Shown: piece by piece, positions 7,740 to 14,052 of the stretch
Layout of the letters: every line of letters starts with the position of its first letter
Numbering within the stretch: position 1 is the first letter of the stretch
NCBI GenBank assembly: GCA_000432335.1
Contig: HF995393.1
Coordinates: 1 to 27,028 of the forward strand
Direction of reading: 5' to 3'
DNA length: 27,028 nt
Source: Firmicutes bacterium CAG:646
GTDB lineage: Bacteria > Bacillota > Clostridia > Lachnospirales > Lachnospiraceae
The notes under the pieces: generated by a model
The model's input: the letters and a program-made list of their open reading frames with translations, nothing else
Told to the model about the DNA's origin: nothing
Databases searched by the model: none
Program-made: the position numbers and the translations under genes

Positions 7740-8402
7740 ATGTTTCATGCACTTATCAACAGCGAAGGCGGTCTTACCTCCGCCGGTTACATCGTCACCA
7801 TTGTTCTGGCAGTTCTTGCCCTCGTCGCAGCCTTTTTCCTGGCAGGAAAGTCCACAAAAGCGAAAAAAACATCGCCCCGACAGCTGGCATTCTGCTCCGC
7901 AGCGCTCGCTTTGGGCTTTGTCACTTCCTACATCAAGTTTTCCTTTCCTTTCGGAGGTTCCGTCACTGCCTTCAGTATGCTTTTTATCGTACTGATCGGT
8001 TACTGGTATGGAGCAAAAACAGGGATTTTAGTCGGATTTGTCTATGGAATCATGCAATTTCTTCAGGAGCCCTATGTACTTTCCCTTTTTCAGGTGTGCT
8101 GCGATTACCTGCTGGCTTTTGCCGCTTTAGGTCTGGGAGGATTTTTCCGCAATAAAAAACACGGACTGTTCAAAGGCTATCTGGTCGCAATTCTGATGCG
8201 GGGCGCTTTCCACGCTTTAGGAGGTTATCTTTACTGGATGGACTATATGCCGGATGAATTCCCGAAAGCAATCTCCTTTCTTTATCCCATCGTATATAAC
8301 TACAGTTATATACTGGCTGAAGGCGTACTGACTGTCATTCTCCTCTCCATTCCCGCTGTAAAAAAAGCGCTGGAACAGGTGAGACAACTGGCATTATCCT
8401 AA
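7740..8402 (+). CDS. thiT: ThiT, substrate-binding subunit of the ECF thiamine transporter
   Basis: 220 residues from the ATG at 7740, which follows AGGAGG at 6 bases. Six or seven hydrophobic segments are visible. One hydrophobic N-terminal helix (about 15-35) precedes the ThiT core, an extra segment compared with the shortest homologues. The family signatures are present: KFSFPFGGSVTAFSMLFI, GYWYGAKTGILVGFVYGIMQFLQEPYVL, then GYLYWMDYMPDEFP and YNYSYILAEGVLTVI, which contain the aromatic and acidic residues that bind thiamine in ThiT. It is the membrane S-component that captures thiamine and docks with the shared EcfA/EcfA'/EcfT energy module, which is not in this window. A strong promoter lies close upstream and no TPP riboswitch is present. 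Confidence 0.92.
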   Translation: MFHALINSEGGLTSAGYIVTIVLAVLALVAAFFLAGKSTKAKKTSPRQLAFCSAALALGFVTSYIKFSFPFGGSVTAFSMLFIVLIGYWYGAKTGILVGFVYGIMQFLQEPYVLSLFQVCCDYLLAFAALGLGGFFRNKKHGLFKGYLVAILMRGAFHALGGYLYWMDYMPDEFPKAISFLYPIVYNYSYILAEGVLTVILLSIPAVKKALEQVRQLALS

Positions 8403-8421
8403 GTTCAAAAGAAATCCTCCC

Positions 8422-8450
8422 TTGCATTCATCTTCTTCCAATGCTATCAT
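8422..8450 (+). promoter_or_regulatory. promoter of the radical SAM/DUF4364 operon
   Basis: TTGCAT (8422-8427), a 17-base spacer, then TATCAT (8445-8450), about 36 bases before the start codon at 8487. Confidence 0.65.
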
Positions 8451-8462
8451 GGTAGAAAAGAC

Positions 8463-8480
8463 CCTGCCCCAAGGCAGGAG
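8463..8480 (+). promoter_or_regulatory. hairpin overlapping the ribosome binding site
   Basis: CCTGCC (8463-8468) pairs with GGCAGG (8473-8478) around a CCAA loop. The ribosome site AGGAG (8476-8480) begins inside the stem, so folding would partly hide it. The regulatory effect is inference. Confidence 0.4.
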
Positions 8481-8486
8481 CAAAGG

Positions 8487-9431
8487 ATGGTTGACTTTAT
8501 GAAATGGCTGGAAAAGCCCTATCATTCTCTGGATTATATGCTGAAAGAGCGTTTCGGAGAAAAAGTATACAAATTAACCTTAAACGGCGGCATGTCTTGT
8601 CCCAACCGTGACGGAAAGCTGGGAACGGGAGGCTGTATTTTCTGCAGCGCAGGCGGCTCCGGAGATTTTGCCGGAGATCCTGCCCAGAGTATTGACCAGC
8701 AGATTGCTCAGCAAAAAGAACTGATCTGCAAGAAACGACCTGTAAATACTTTTATCGCTTATTTTCAGGCATATACAAATACGTACGCTCCTGTAGAGTA
8801 TCTCCGCGCTCTCTTTACGCAGGCGCTGTCCCATCCAGAAGTTGCCGCTCTGAGTATCGGCACACGACCGGACTGTCTGGGGGAAGACGTTTTGGATCTT
8901 CTCTCCCAGCTCAACCGTATAAAACCGGTATGGGTGGAACTGGGACTTCAGACGATCCATCCCGCGACAGCACGCTACATCCGCCGGGGATATCCTCTCT
9001 CCTGTTTTGAGGAAGCAGTGAAAAATCTCCATGCACGGGATTTAGATATTATTGTCCACACGATTCTGGGACTTCCCGGAGAGACCACTGAACAGATGCT
9101 GCAAACGATTTCCTTTCTGAATCATCAGCCCATACAGGGAATCAAGATGCAGCTTCTCCATGTATTGAAAGGAACCGATCTGGCAGATGATTATCTCGCC
9201 GGAAAATTTTGTGTACTTTCTCAGGAAGCTTACGTAGATCTGGTCATTTCCTGTCTGGAACATCTGTCTCCTGACATTGTCGTACACCGAATCACGGGAG
9301 ACGGTCCCAGAGATCTTCTGATCGCTCCCTTGTGGAGCAGCGCCAAACGCACTGTTCTCAATGAGATCCATCATCAGATGAAAGAAAGAAACACCTGGCA
9401 GGGAAAGTATTATAAGGAGGATGTTCTATGA
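8487..9431 (+). CDS. TIGR01212 family radical SAM protein (YtqA-like)
   Basis: 314 residues. The opening KPYHSLDYMLKERFGEKVYKL and the iron-sulfur ligands C38, C50 and C53 in the family pattern SCPNRDG...GGCIFC identify the TIGR01212/YtqA group, in which the cysteine spacing is CX11CX2C rather than the usual CX3CX2C. The middle holds the Elp3-like barrel, with AYFQAYTNTYAP, LSIGTRPDCL, VELGLQTIHP and HTILGLPGE. The substrate is unknown; relatives resemble tRNA-modifying radical SAM enzymes, but no reaction can be assigned. It overlaps the DUF4364 gene by four bases (ATGA), indicating translational coupling. The start is supported by AGGAG at 6 bases. An alternative ATG at 8499 is possible but has no better site. 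Confidence 0.92.
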   Translation: MVDFMKWLEKPYHSLDYMLKERFGEKVYKLTLNGGMSCPNRDGKLGTGGCIFCSAGGSGDFAGDPAQSIDQQIAQQKELICKKRPVNTFIAYFQAYTNTYAPVEYLRALFTQALSHPEVAALSIGTRPDCLGEDVLDLLSQLNRIKPVWVELGLQTIHPATARYIRRGYPLSCFEEAVKNLHARDLDIIVHTILGLPGETTEQMLQTISFLNHQPIQGIKMQLLHVLKGTDLADDYLAGKFCVLSQEAYVDLVISCLEHLSPDIVVHRITGDGPRDLLIAPLWSSAKRTVLNEIHHQMKERNTWQGKYYKEDVL

Positions 9432-9943
9432 TTGAAAAATCTTCTACCCTTTACAAAATGATTATTCTGTATATGCTGGAAAAGGTCAGTTTCCCTCTGT
9501 CCAACAGTCAGATCACGAATTTCTTTCTGGACCGGGAATACACCACCTATTTTCATGTGCAGCAGACTATTCATGATCTTATGGAAAGTAATCTGATCAA
9601 GGAAAAAAAGAAAGGACAAAGTATTTGTTACGAAACTACAGAAGAAGGCAGCAAAACCCTGTCTTATTTTCATAAAAATATCTCCGAAGAAATATGTGCA
9701 GAAGTAGATGCCTACCTCAATGCCAAAGCCTATGAAATAAGAAATGAAAACGCACTGAAAGCAGAATACTACCGAACGCCGGAGCAGGAATACGTGGTAC
9801 AGCTTCAGGTCAAAGAAAAGCAGACCACACTGATCAATCTGGAACTGACTGTTCCCGACAAAGAAACCGCCAAAAATTTCTGCAGTCACTGGTCGGATAA
9901 AAGTCAGGAAATATATGCCTATCTGATGGAAAATCTTTCCTGA
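9428..9943 (+). CDS. DUF4364 family protein (winged-helix-like)
   Basis: 171 residues. The N-terminal third (about 1-75) reads like a winged helix: LYKMIILYMLEKVSFPLSNSQI, then TTYFHVQQTIHDLMESNLI and a wing ending in CYETTEEG. The rest contains EIRNENALKAEYYRT and a beta-rich end with VVQLQVKEKQTTLINLELTVP. This order matches the DUF4364 family, common in Clostridia and without a known function. A consensus AAGGAGG lies upstream and the start overlaps the radical SAM stop, so the two are made together. It may be a regulator, but the C-terminal domain could be a partner-binding module; the sequence does not decide. Confidence 0.87.
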   Translation: MIEKSSTLYKMIILYMLEKVSFPLSNSQITNFFLDREYTTYFHVQQTIHDLMESNLIKEKKKGQSICYETTEEGSKTLSYFHKNISEEICAEVDAYLNAKAYEIRNENALKAEYYRTPEQEYVVQLQVKEKQTTLINLELTVPDKETAKNFCSHWSDKSQEIYAYLMENLS

Positions 9944-9947
9944 TAAA

Positions 9948-10010
9948 AAATAACGCCGTATAGAAGATTTGCCAAACCATCCGGTATCACAAATCATTCT
10001 ATGCGGCGCT
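9948..10010. terminator. bidirectional terminator between DUF4364 gene and rarA
   Basis: A long stem pairs 9954-9971 with 9990-10008, interrupted by one unpaired base at 9996 and with one G-U pair. Read on the minus strand it is followed by TTATTTTTTATC, a good tail for rarA; on the plus strand by CTTTCTTATTC, a weaker tail for the DUF4364 gene. Confidence 0.85.
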
Positions 10011-10013
10011 TTC

Positions 10014-11336
10014 TTATTCTTCTCTTTTCCTCAATCGTTCCAGACGTTCTCCCGCCTGTTTTTCATAACCAATATCCGTAGGATGATAAAATCTCATCCC
10101 TTCTATCTCAGCGGGCAAATACTGCTGTTTTACGTAATGTTCCGGAAAATCGTGAGCATACTGATAACCCAGCCCGTGTCCCAGCTTTGCGGAGCCCTTA
10201 TAATGAGCATCCTGCAAATGAGGAGGCACTGTCGTTTTCTGATTTTTTACGGAGGCTAACGCAGCGTCTATAGACAGATAGGATGCGTTACTCTTCGGAG
10301 CTGTTGCCACGTAATTGACCGCCTCTGCCAGAATGATCCTTGCCTCCGGCATTCCGATCCGTTCCACCGCCTGCGCTGCCGCAGCTGCCACCACCAGCGC
10401 CTGAGGATCTGCCAGCCCCACATCTTCCGCCGCACAGATCATAATTCTTCTGGATATAAATTTGATATCTTCTCCGGCATAAAGCATCTTTGCCAGATAA
10501 TAAACTGCCGCATCCGGGTCAGAACCCCGCATACTCTTGATAAACGCCGATATGGTATCATAATGCTGATCCCCTGTCTTATCGTACCGTACCACTCTCT
10601 TCTGAATGCACTCCGCCGCTGTTTCCAGATCGATCCGAATCTTGCCGTCCGCTCCCTTTTCCGTGGTGAGCACTCCCAACTCAATAGCATTCAGCGCTGC
10701 TCTTGCATCTCCTCCAGATATATCCGCCAAAAATTCCAGCGCCTCTTCCGTAATCTCCGCTCCATAACTGCCAAGACCTTTTTTGCAGTCCGTCAGCGCC
10801 CGCATCAGTAATTTTTTTATATCCTCTTTTTCCAGGGATTTTAGTTCAAATATGATCGAGCGGGAAATCAGAGCTCCATTCACTTCAAAATAAGGATTTT
10901 CTGTGGTCGCCCCGATAAGCACCAGCGTTCCGTCTTCCACAAATGGCAGAAGATAATCCTGCTGCCCCTTATTGAAACGATGAATTTCATCCACAAACAA
11001 AATCGTTTTCTTCCCGTACATTCCCAAACGGTTCTGAGCTTCTTTCACTACCTCTTCCATATCCTTTTTCCCGGCAGTCGTAGCGTTAAGCTGCATAAAT
11101 TCTGCGCTGGTAGTATTTGCTATTACCTTTGCCAATGTGGTTTTTCCCGTCCCCGGCGGTCCATAGAAAATTACAGATCCCAGCTTATCCGCTTTTATCG
11201 CTCGATACAATAATTTATCTTTTCCTATAATATGCTCCTGTCCCACAACCTCATCCAACGTCGTAGGGCGCATTCTGGAAGCCAGAGGCGATTCATTTTC
11301 CAAAGCCGTCTCCTTCATATAATCAAATAAATCCAT
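10014..11336 (-). CDS. rarA: RarA/MgsA family AAA+ ATPase (replication-associated recombination protein)
   Basis: 440 residues, normal for RarA. The AAA+ domain shows RPTTLDEVVGQEHI (23-36), Walker A GPPGTGKT (59-66), Walker B ILFVDE (112-117) with IHRFNKGQQD, sensor 1 GATTENP and the arginine finger region in ALISRS. The C-terminal half is the tetramerisation and clamp-loader-like region, ending in HPTDIGYEKQAGERLERLRKR. RarA acts at stalled replication forks with single-strand binding protein and recombination factors. The ribosome site is modest: GAGGAT 8 bases before ATG. It follows the polysaccharide deacetylase gene by 22 bases on the same strand, so the two are probably one transcript although the functions are unrelated. 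Confidence 0.96.
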   Translation of the reverse strand: MDLFDYMKETALENESPLASRMRPTTLDEVVGQEHIIGKDKLLYRAIKADKLGSVIFYGPPGTGKTTLAKVIANTTSAEFMQLNATTAGKKDMEEVVKEAQNRLGMYGKKTILFVDEIHRFNKGQQDYLLPFVEDGTLVLIGATTENPYFEVNGALISRSIIFELKSLEKEDIKKLLMRALTDCKKGLGSYGAEITEEALEFLADISGGDARAALNAIELGVLTTEKGADGKIRIDLETAAECIQKRVVRYDKTGDQHYDTISAFIKSMRGSDPDAAVYYLAKMLYAGEDIKFISRRIMICAAEDVGLADPQALVVAAAAAQAVERIGMPEARIILAEAVNYVATAPKSNASYLSIDAALASVKNQKTTVPPHLQDAHYKGSAKLGHGLGYQYAHDFPEHYVKQQYLPAEIEGMRFYHPTDIGYEKQAGERLERLRKREE

Positions 11337-11358
11337 CTTTTCTCATCCTCGTTTTCTT

Positions 11359-12069
11359 TTAATCCAGCACCATCTGGTCTGCTGTTACAAATTCATACCC
11401 TTTTTTCTGCAACATATCCACAATCTGGAATGCCGCCTCCACGGAAGTCTCATACCCGTCATGCATCAGAATAATGCTTCCCTCTTGCACCTGCTCCGTC
11501 ACCATCTGAACAATTTTTTCTGTATTCTTCACCTTCCAGTCCAGAGAATCCAGATTCCAGAATATGGGGATCATTTCCACCCCACAATCTAATTGCTCGT
11601 TCCATTCTCCAAAAGGCGGCCGCACATACTGAGGATATTCTCCGGTACATTCATAAATCTGATTGTTCGTCCGGGCAATCTCTCCACATGCTTTCTTCTG
11701 AGACATTTGATTCAGCTGCCCATGACTGTAAGAATGATTTCCCAGAAGATGTCCGTCTTTTGCCAGTTTTGTAACTGCTTCGGGATATTTCTCTATATTC
11801 TCCCCCAGTAAAAAGAAGGTTGCCGACACTCCTCGCTTTTTTAACCCTTCTGACAGGCGCTTCGTATACTTACTTGGTCCATCATCAAAGGTCAGTGCGA
11901 TCCTGGGACGTTCTTCCCCTTCTTTCTCCTCCATCTGAGAAACAGTATCATAAACCTCTCCCACTACTTGTTTTTCTTCCGCCCCCATGCTCTGATTCCC
12001 CTCCCAAAGGTAGAAAATACAAAGTACTGTTCCCAAAGCCCATGTGATCAGCCGCTCAATCCCTTTCAT
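11359..12069 (-). CDS. membrane-anchored polysaccharide deacetylase (NodB/CE4)
   Basis: 236 residues. An N-terminal hydrophobic segment (about 7-21) serves as a signal anchor or uncleaved signal, so the enzyme acts outside the membrane. The NodB domain is complete: motif 1 TFDDGP (60-65) with the catalytic-base and metal aspartates, motif 2 HSYSH (112-116) giving the metal histidines, motif 3 RPPFG (150-154), motif 4 around DSLDW (174-178) and motif 5 LMHD (201-204). Such enzymes remove acetyl groups from N-acetylated sugars; peptidoglycan is the most common substrate in Firmicutes, but sequence alone does not settle it. GGAG lies 6 bases before ATG. No clear promoter was found upstream. rarA follows after 22 bases. 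Confidence 0.93.
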   Translation of the reverse strand: MKGIERLITWALGTVLCIFYLWEGNQSMGAEEKQVVGEVYDTVSQMEEKEGEERPRIALTFDDGPSKYTKRLSEGLKKRGVSATFFLLGENIEKYPEAVTKLAKDGHLLGNHSYSHGQLNQMSQKKACGEIARTNNQIYECTGEYPQYVRPPFGEWNEQLDCGVEMIPIFWNLDSLDWKVKNTEKIVQMVTEQVQEGSIILMHDGYETSVEAAFQIVDMLQKKGYEFVTADQMVLD

Positions 12070-12188
12070 TTAACGCTCCGCTTTTCTTCTCATTTATATT
12101 ATGTATGAAAAAGATTCTTTTACTAATACCCATCTAACAAAAAAGATTTGTCGTTTTATGTCGTTTTTCTGTTTTATTTTCCATATTA

Positions 12189-12280
12189 TGGTAAAATACA
12201 CTCGTTCTTTCAATTCAAGGAACCTCCCCGGCATCCTTTCCCTTTATTATGGTGCCGGGGAATTTTATATCTTTTTCTTC
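12189..12280 (+). ncRNA. candidate small RNA with C-rich loop and own terminator
   Basis: An extended -10 element (TG at 12189-12190, then TAAAAT at 12192-12197) predicts a transcript from about 12204. A GC-rich hairpin pairs 12225-12233 (core CCCCGGCA) with 12253-12261 and is followed by AATTTTATATCTTTTTC, a terminator tail. No reading frame with a ribosome site lies between. The product would be about 70-75 bases, with C-rich stretches AACCTCCCC and TCCTTTCCC resembling anti-Shine-Dalgarno seed regions. The -35 box is weak. This is a prediction from signals only. The rest of 12070-12324 shows nothing else I can support. Confidence 0.4.
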
Positions 12281-12324
12281 TTACCACTTCTGTCTCTAAG
12301 TTCAGAAATACACTATATCACTCC

Positions 12325-12353
12325 TTGCTTTTTCAAAATTTGAATGATATCAT
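12325..12353 (+). promoter_or_regulatory. promoter in front of the Uma2 remnant
   Basis: TTGCTT (12325-12330), a 17-base spacer, then TATCAT (12348-12353), about 37 bases before the ATG at 12390. The remnant therefore keeps a plausible promoter. Confidence 0.6.
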
Positions 12354-12389
12354 CAAATCATGAATAACATTACGAGAGGAGTTGTTCCT

Positions 12390-12527
12390 ATGCCATTACC
12401 AAAAGCAAAAACTTATACTCTGGAACATATCTATGCTCTGCCAGATGACGAACATGCTGAACTTATTGATGGACAGATTTTCAATATGGCTCCTCCAGGA
12501 ACGCAGCATCAAGTTTTCCTGAATTAA
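12390..12527 (+). pseudogene. truncated Uma2 (DUF820) family gene
   Basis: A 45-residue frame starts with GAGGAG upstream of ATG and encodes MPLPKAKTYTLEHIYALPDD, then HAELIDGQIFNMAPPGTQHQ, before stopping after VFLN. This is the conserved beginning of Uma2-family (DUF820) PDDEXK proteins, whose full length is near 180-200 residues; the nuclease core is absent and nothing in any frame before rplT continues it. The frame, promoter and ribosome site are intact, so a short peptide could still be made. It is best read as the 5' scar of a gene lost by deletion. Confidence 0.75.
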
Positions 12528-12554
12528 TAATCAAAATATCTGATTTACTATAAT

Positions 12555-12588
12555 GCAAAAACCCCGGAAATTCAAGCTTTCCGGGGTT
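12555..12588 (-). terminator. terminator of the infC-rpmI-rplT operon
   Basis: An 11-bp perfect stem AACCCCGGAAA/TTTCCGGGGTT (12560-12570 with 12578-12588) with a 7-base loop lies just after rplT. On the minus strand it is followed by TTTGCATTA, with the run of T partly inside the stem. Confidence 0.88.
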
Positions 12589-12599
12589 CAAAAATTCAA

Positions 12600-12956
12600 T
12601 TAAGCCAATTTACTTTTTGCCAGCTCTGCCAGTGTAGCAAATCCTTCTGCATCATTGATAGCCATGTCTGCCAGAACTTTTCTGTTCAGCTCAACACCAG
12701 CTAATTTCAGACCGTACATGAACTTGCTGTAGGACAGACCGTTCATTCTTGCTGCTGCATTGATACGAGCGATCCACAGCTGTCTGAACTGACGTTTTTT
12801 CTGTTTTCTTCCAGCGTAAGCGCTTGTCAGAGCACGCATAACAGACTGTTTTGCAATTCTGTACTGTTTGGATCTTGCTCCTCTGTAACCTTTCGCCAGT
12901 TTCAATACTCTATTGTGTTTTTTCTTTGCGTTTAATCCGCCTTTGATTCTTGCCAT
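12600..12956 (-). CDS. rplT: 50S ribosomal protein L20
   Basis: 118 residues, the standard size. The opening MARIKGGLNAKKKHNRVLKLAKGYRG, reported here only by its first residues MARIKGG, is diagnostic, followed by the basic N-terminal extension and a globular C-terminal part with WIARINAAARMNGLSYSKF. L20 binds 23S rRNA early in large-subunit assembly. In Firmicutes it also binds the leader of its own operon to repress expression, and a matching leader is present here upstream of infC. Consensus AGGAGG precedes the start. It is the last gene of the operon and is followed at once by a strong terminator. Confidence 0.98.
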   Translation of the reverse strand: MARIKGGLNAKKKHNRVLKLAKGYRGARSKQYRIAKQSVMRALTSAYAGRKQKKRQFRQLWIARINAAARMNGLSYSKFMYGLKLAGVELNRKVLADMAINDAEGFATLAELAKSKLA

Positions 12957-12984
12957 CTCTTATATTCCTCCTTCAATCTCAATC

Positions 12985-13182
12985 TTATAAATACGGTAAG
13001 ATTTTCTTCATGCTCTTAACGTTTGTCTGATCCAGCACTGCTGCTTTTCTGAGATTTCTTTTTCTCTTCTGAGATTTTTTTGTTAAGATATGGCTTTTAT
13101 AAGCTTTATTTCTTACGATTTTACCTGTACCTGTAGTTTTGAAACGTTTAGCAGCGGCTCTGCTTGTTTTAATTTTTGGCAT
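12985..13182 (-). CDS. rpmI: 50S ribosomal protein L35
   Basis: 65 residues, normal for L35. The protein opens MPKIKTSRAAAKRFK and continues with TGTGKIVRNKAYKSHILTKK and a lysine/arginine-rich body ending KKILPYL, as in bacterial L35. It is a structural protein of the large subunit. The AAGGAGG site lies 7 bases before ATG. It sits between infC (33 bases upstream) and rplT (28 bases downstream), the conserved IF3-L35-L20 order. Confidence 0.98.
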   Translation of the reverse strand: MPKIKTSRAAAKRFKTTGTGKIVRNKAYKSHILTKKSQKRKRNLRKAAVLDQTNVKSMKKILPYL

Positions 13183-13215
13183 TTTATGTTCCTCCTTGAT
13201 TTTGCTTATCTATTT

Positions 13216-13722
13216 TTAACGTTTTTCAGTTAAAAACATAGTCATACTTCTGCCTTCCACCTTGGGAGCTTTCTCGACAACAGCGATATCTGATAACTTC
13301 TCGGCGAACTCATCCAGAATGTACTTGCTGCTCTGCATATGTGCCATCTCTCGACCGCGGAAACGCAGGGTAACTTTTACTTTATCACCTTTGCTGATAA
13401 ACTTTCTGGCTGCTCCCACTTTGGTATTCAGATCGTTCGTGTCAATGTTCGGTGACAGACGAACCTCTTTTACTTCTATGGTTTTCTGTTTTTTCTTTGC
13501 TTCTTTTTCTTTTCTGGCCAGTTCGTATTTGTATTTTCCGTAATCGATGATCTTACATACCGGCGGCTTTGCTGTTGGTGCGATCTTTACCAGATCCAGC
13601 CCGGCCTCCTGTGCACGTTTGTATGCATCTCTGGAAGACATGATTCCCAACTGTTCTCCATCTTCGCCGATCAGACGAACTTCTCTGTCTCTGATCTGCT
13701 CATTAATCATTAAATCGCTAAT
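13216..13722 (-). CDS. infC: translation initiation factor IF-3, probably starting at AUU
   Basis: 168 residues if started at ATT (13722). The N-domain (INEQIRDREVRLIGEDGEQ), the lysine-rich linker (KEKEAKKKQKTIEVKEVRL) and the C-domain (GDKVKVTLRFRGREMAH) give the full IF3 architecture. The first ATG (13710) lies 20 bases from the consensus GGAGGT (13736-13731), too far, whereas ATT lies 8 bases away. Reading from ATT adds a short S-D-L stretch that matches the conserved N-terminal pattern of the family. Escherichia coli infC also uses AUU, and IF3 represses its own synthesis by rejecting that codon. IF3 binds the 30S subunit, blocks 50S joining and checks the start codon. The start choice is inferred from spacing and conservation. 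Confidence 0.95.
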   Translation of the reverse strand: MSDLMINEQIRDREVRLIGEDGEQLGIMSSRDAYKRAQEAGLDLVKIAPTAKPPVCKIIDYGKYKYELARKEKEAKKKQKTIEVKEVRLSPNIDTNDLNTKVGAARKFISKGDKVKVTLRFRGREMAHMQSSKYILDEFAEKLSDIAVVEKAPKVEGRSMTMFLTEKR

Positions 13723-13753
13723 AGCCGTACACCTCCATCATTAAAAATCAGGT

Positions 13754-13875
13754 ATAAAAAAAGCAGATAGACAGACTATCCGCAATAATATCATAAGGTT
13801 TCCTTATTGACTTATTAACCATAGTCACTTCTTCGTGCTAAGGTGAGAGCGGATACTCTTCTTTGTTTTTCATAC
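13754..13875 (-). promoter_or_regulatory. L20-type leader and attenuator of the infC operon
   Basis: The untranslated leader ends in a hairpin (13783-13776 with 13770-13763, GCGGATAG/CTATCTGC) followed by a run of seven T on the minus strand, a terminator about 32 bases before the infC ATT start codon. A segment near its 5' end (13855-13849, TATCCGC) is exactly complementary to GCGGATA of the terminator and can form a competing antiterminator. This is the arrangement of the Firmicutes L20 leader (Rfam L20_leader type), in which L20 binding favours termination. The Rfam match has not been run. Confidence 0.8.
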
Positions 13876-13881
13876 CTGAAT

Positions 13882-13910
13882 AACTTATCATATTTTTCCT
13901 TTCATGTCAA
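13882..13910 (-). promoter_or_regulatory. promoter of the infC-rpmI-rplT operon
   Basis: On the minus strand, consensus TTGACA (13910-13905), a 17-base spacer with TGA before the -10, then TAAGTT (13887-13882). Transcription would begin near 13875. Confidence 0.8.
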
Positions 13911-13960
13911 CATATTTTTCTTTAAATCTTACATTTTCTTTAATCTTCCCCTTTGTAAAC

Positions 13961-13988
13961 TTGTATATCTCTCCAAATCTGTTATAAT
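13961..13988 (+). promoter_or_regulatory. promoter of the lipoprotein gene
   Basis: TTGTAT (13961-13966), a 16-base spacer, then consensus TATAAT (13983-13988), about 65 bases before the ATG. It is divergent from the infC promoter. Confidence 0.7.
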
Positions 13989-14052
13989 AAGAAAATCAAA
14001 TGTTTGCAGCTTATTTGGACTGCTGCATTCTCTGAAAAGGAGGCTTACGATC

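Noticed and set aside
12070..12180. Promoter for the polysaccharide deacetylase-rarA transcript
   Set aside because: A TAATAT-like -10 can be found on the minus strand but no -35 at proper spacing, so I do not list it.
13708..13710. ATG as the infC start codon
   Set aside because: It is 20 bases from the only strong ribosome site and leaves out conserved N-terminal residues; ATT at 13722-13720 fits better.
13843..14052. N-terminal extension of the lipoprotein frame
   Set aside because: It would run through the promoter and place the signal peptide internally. The ATG at 14053 has AAAGGAGG and a normal lipoprotein signal.
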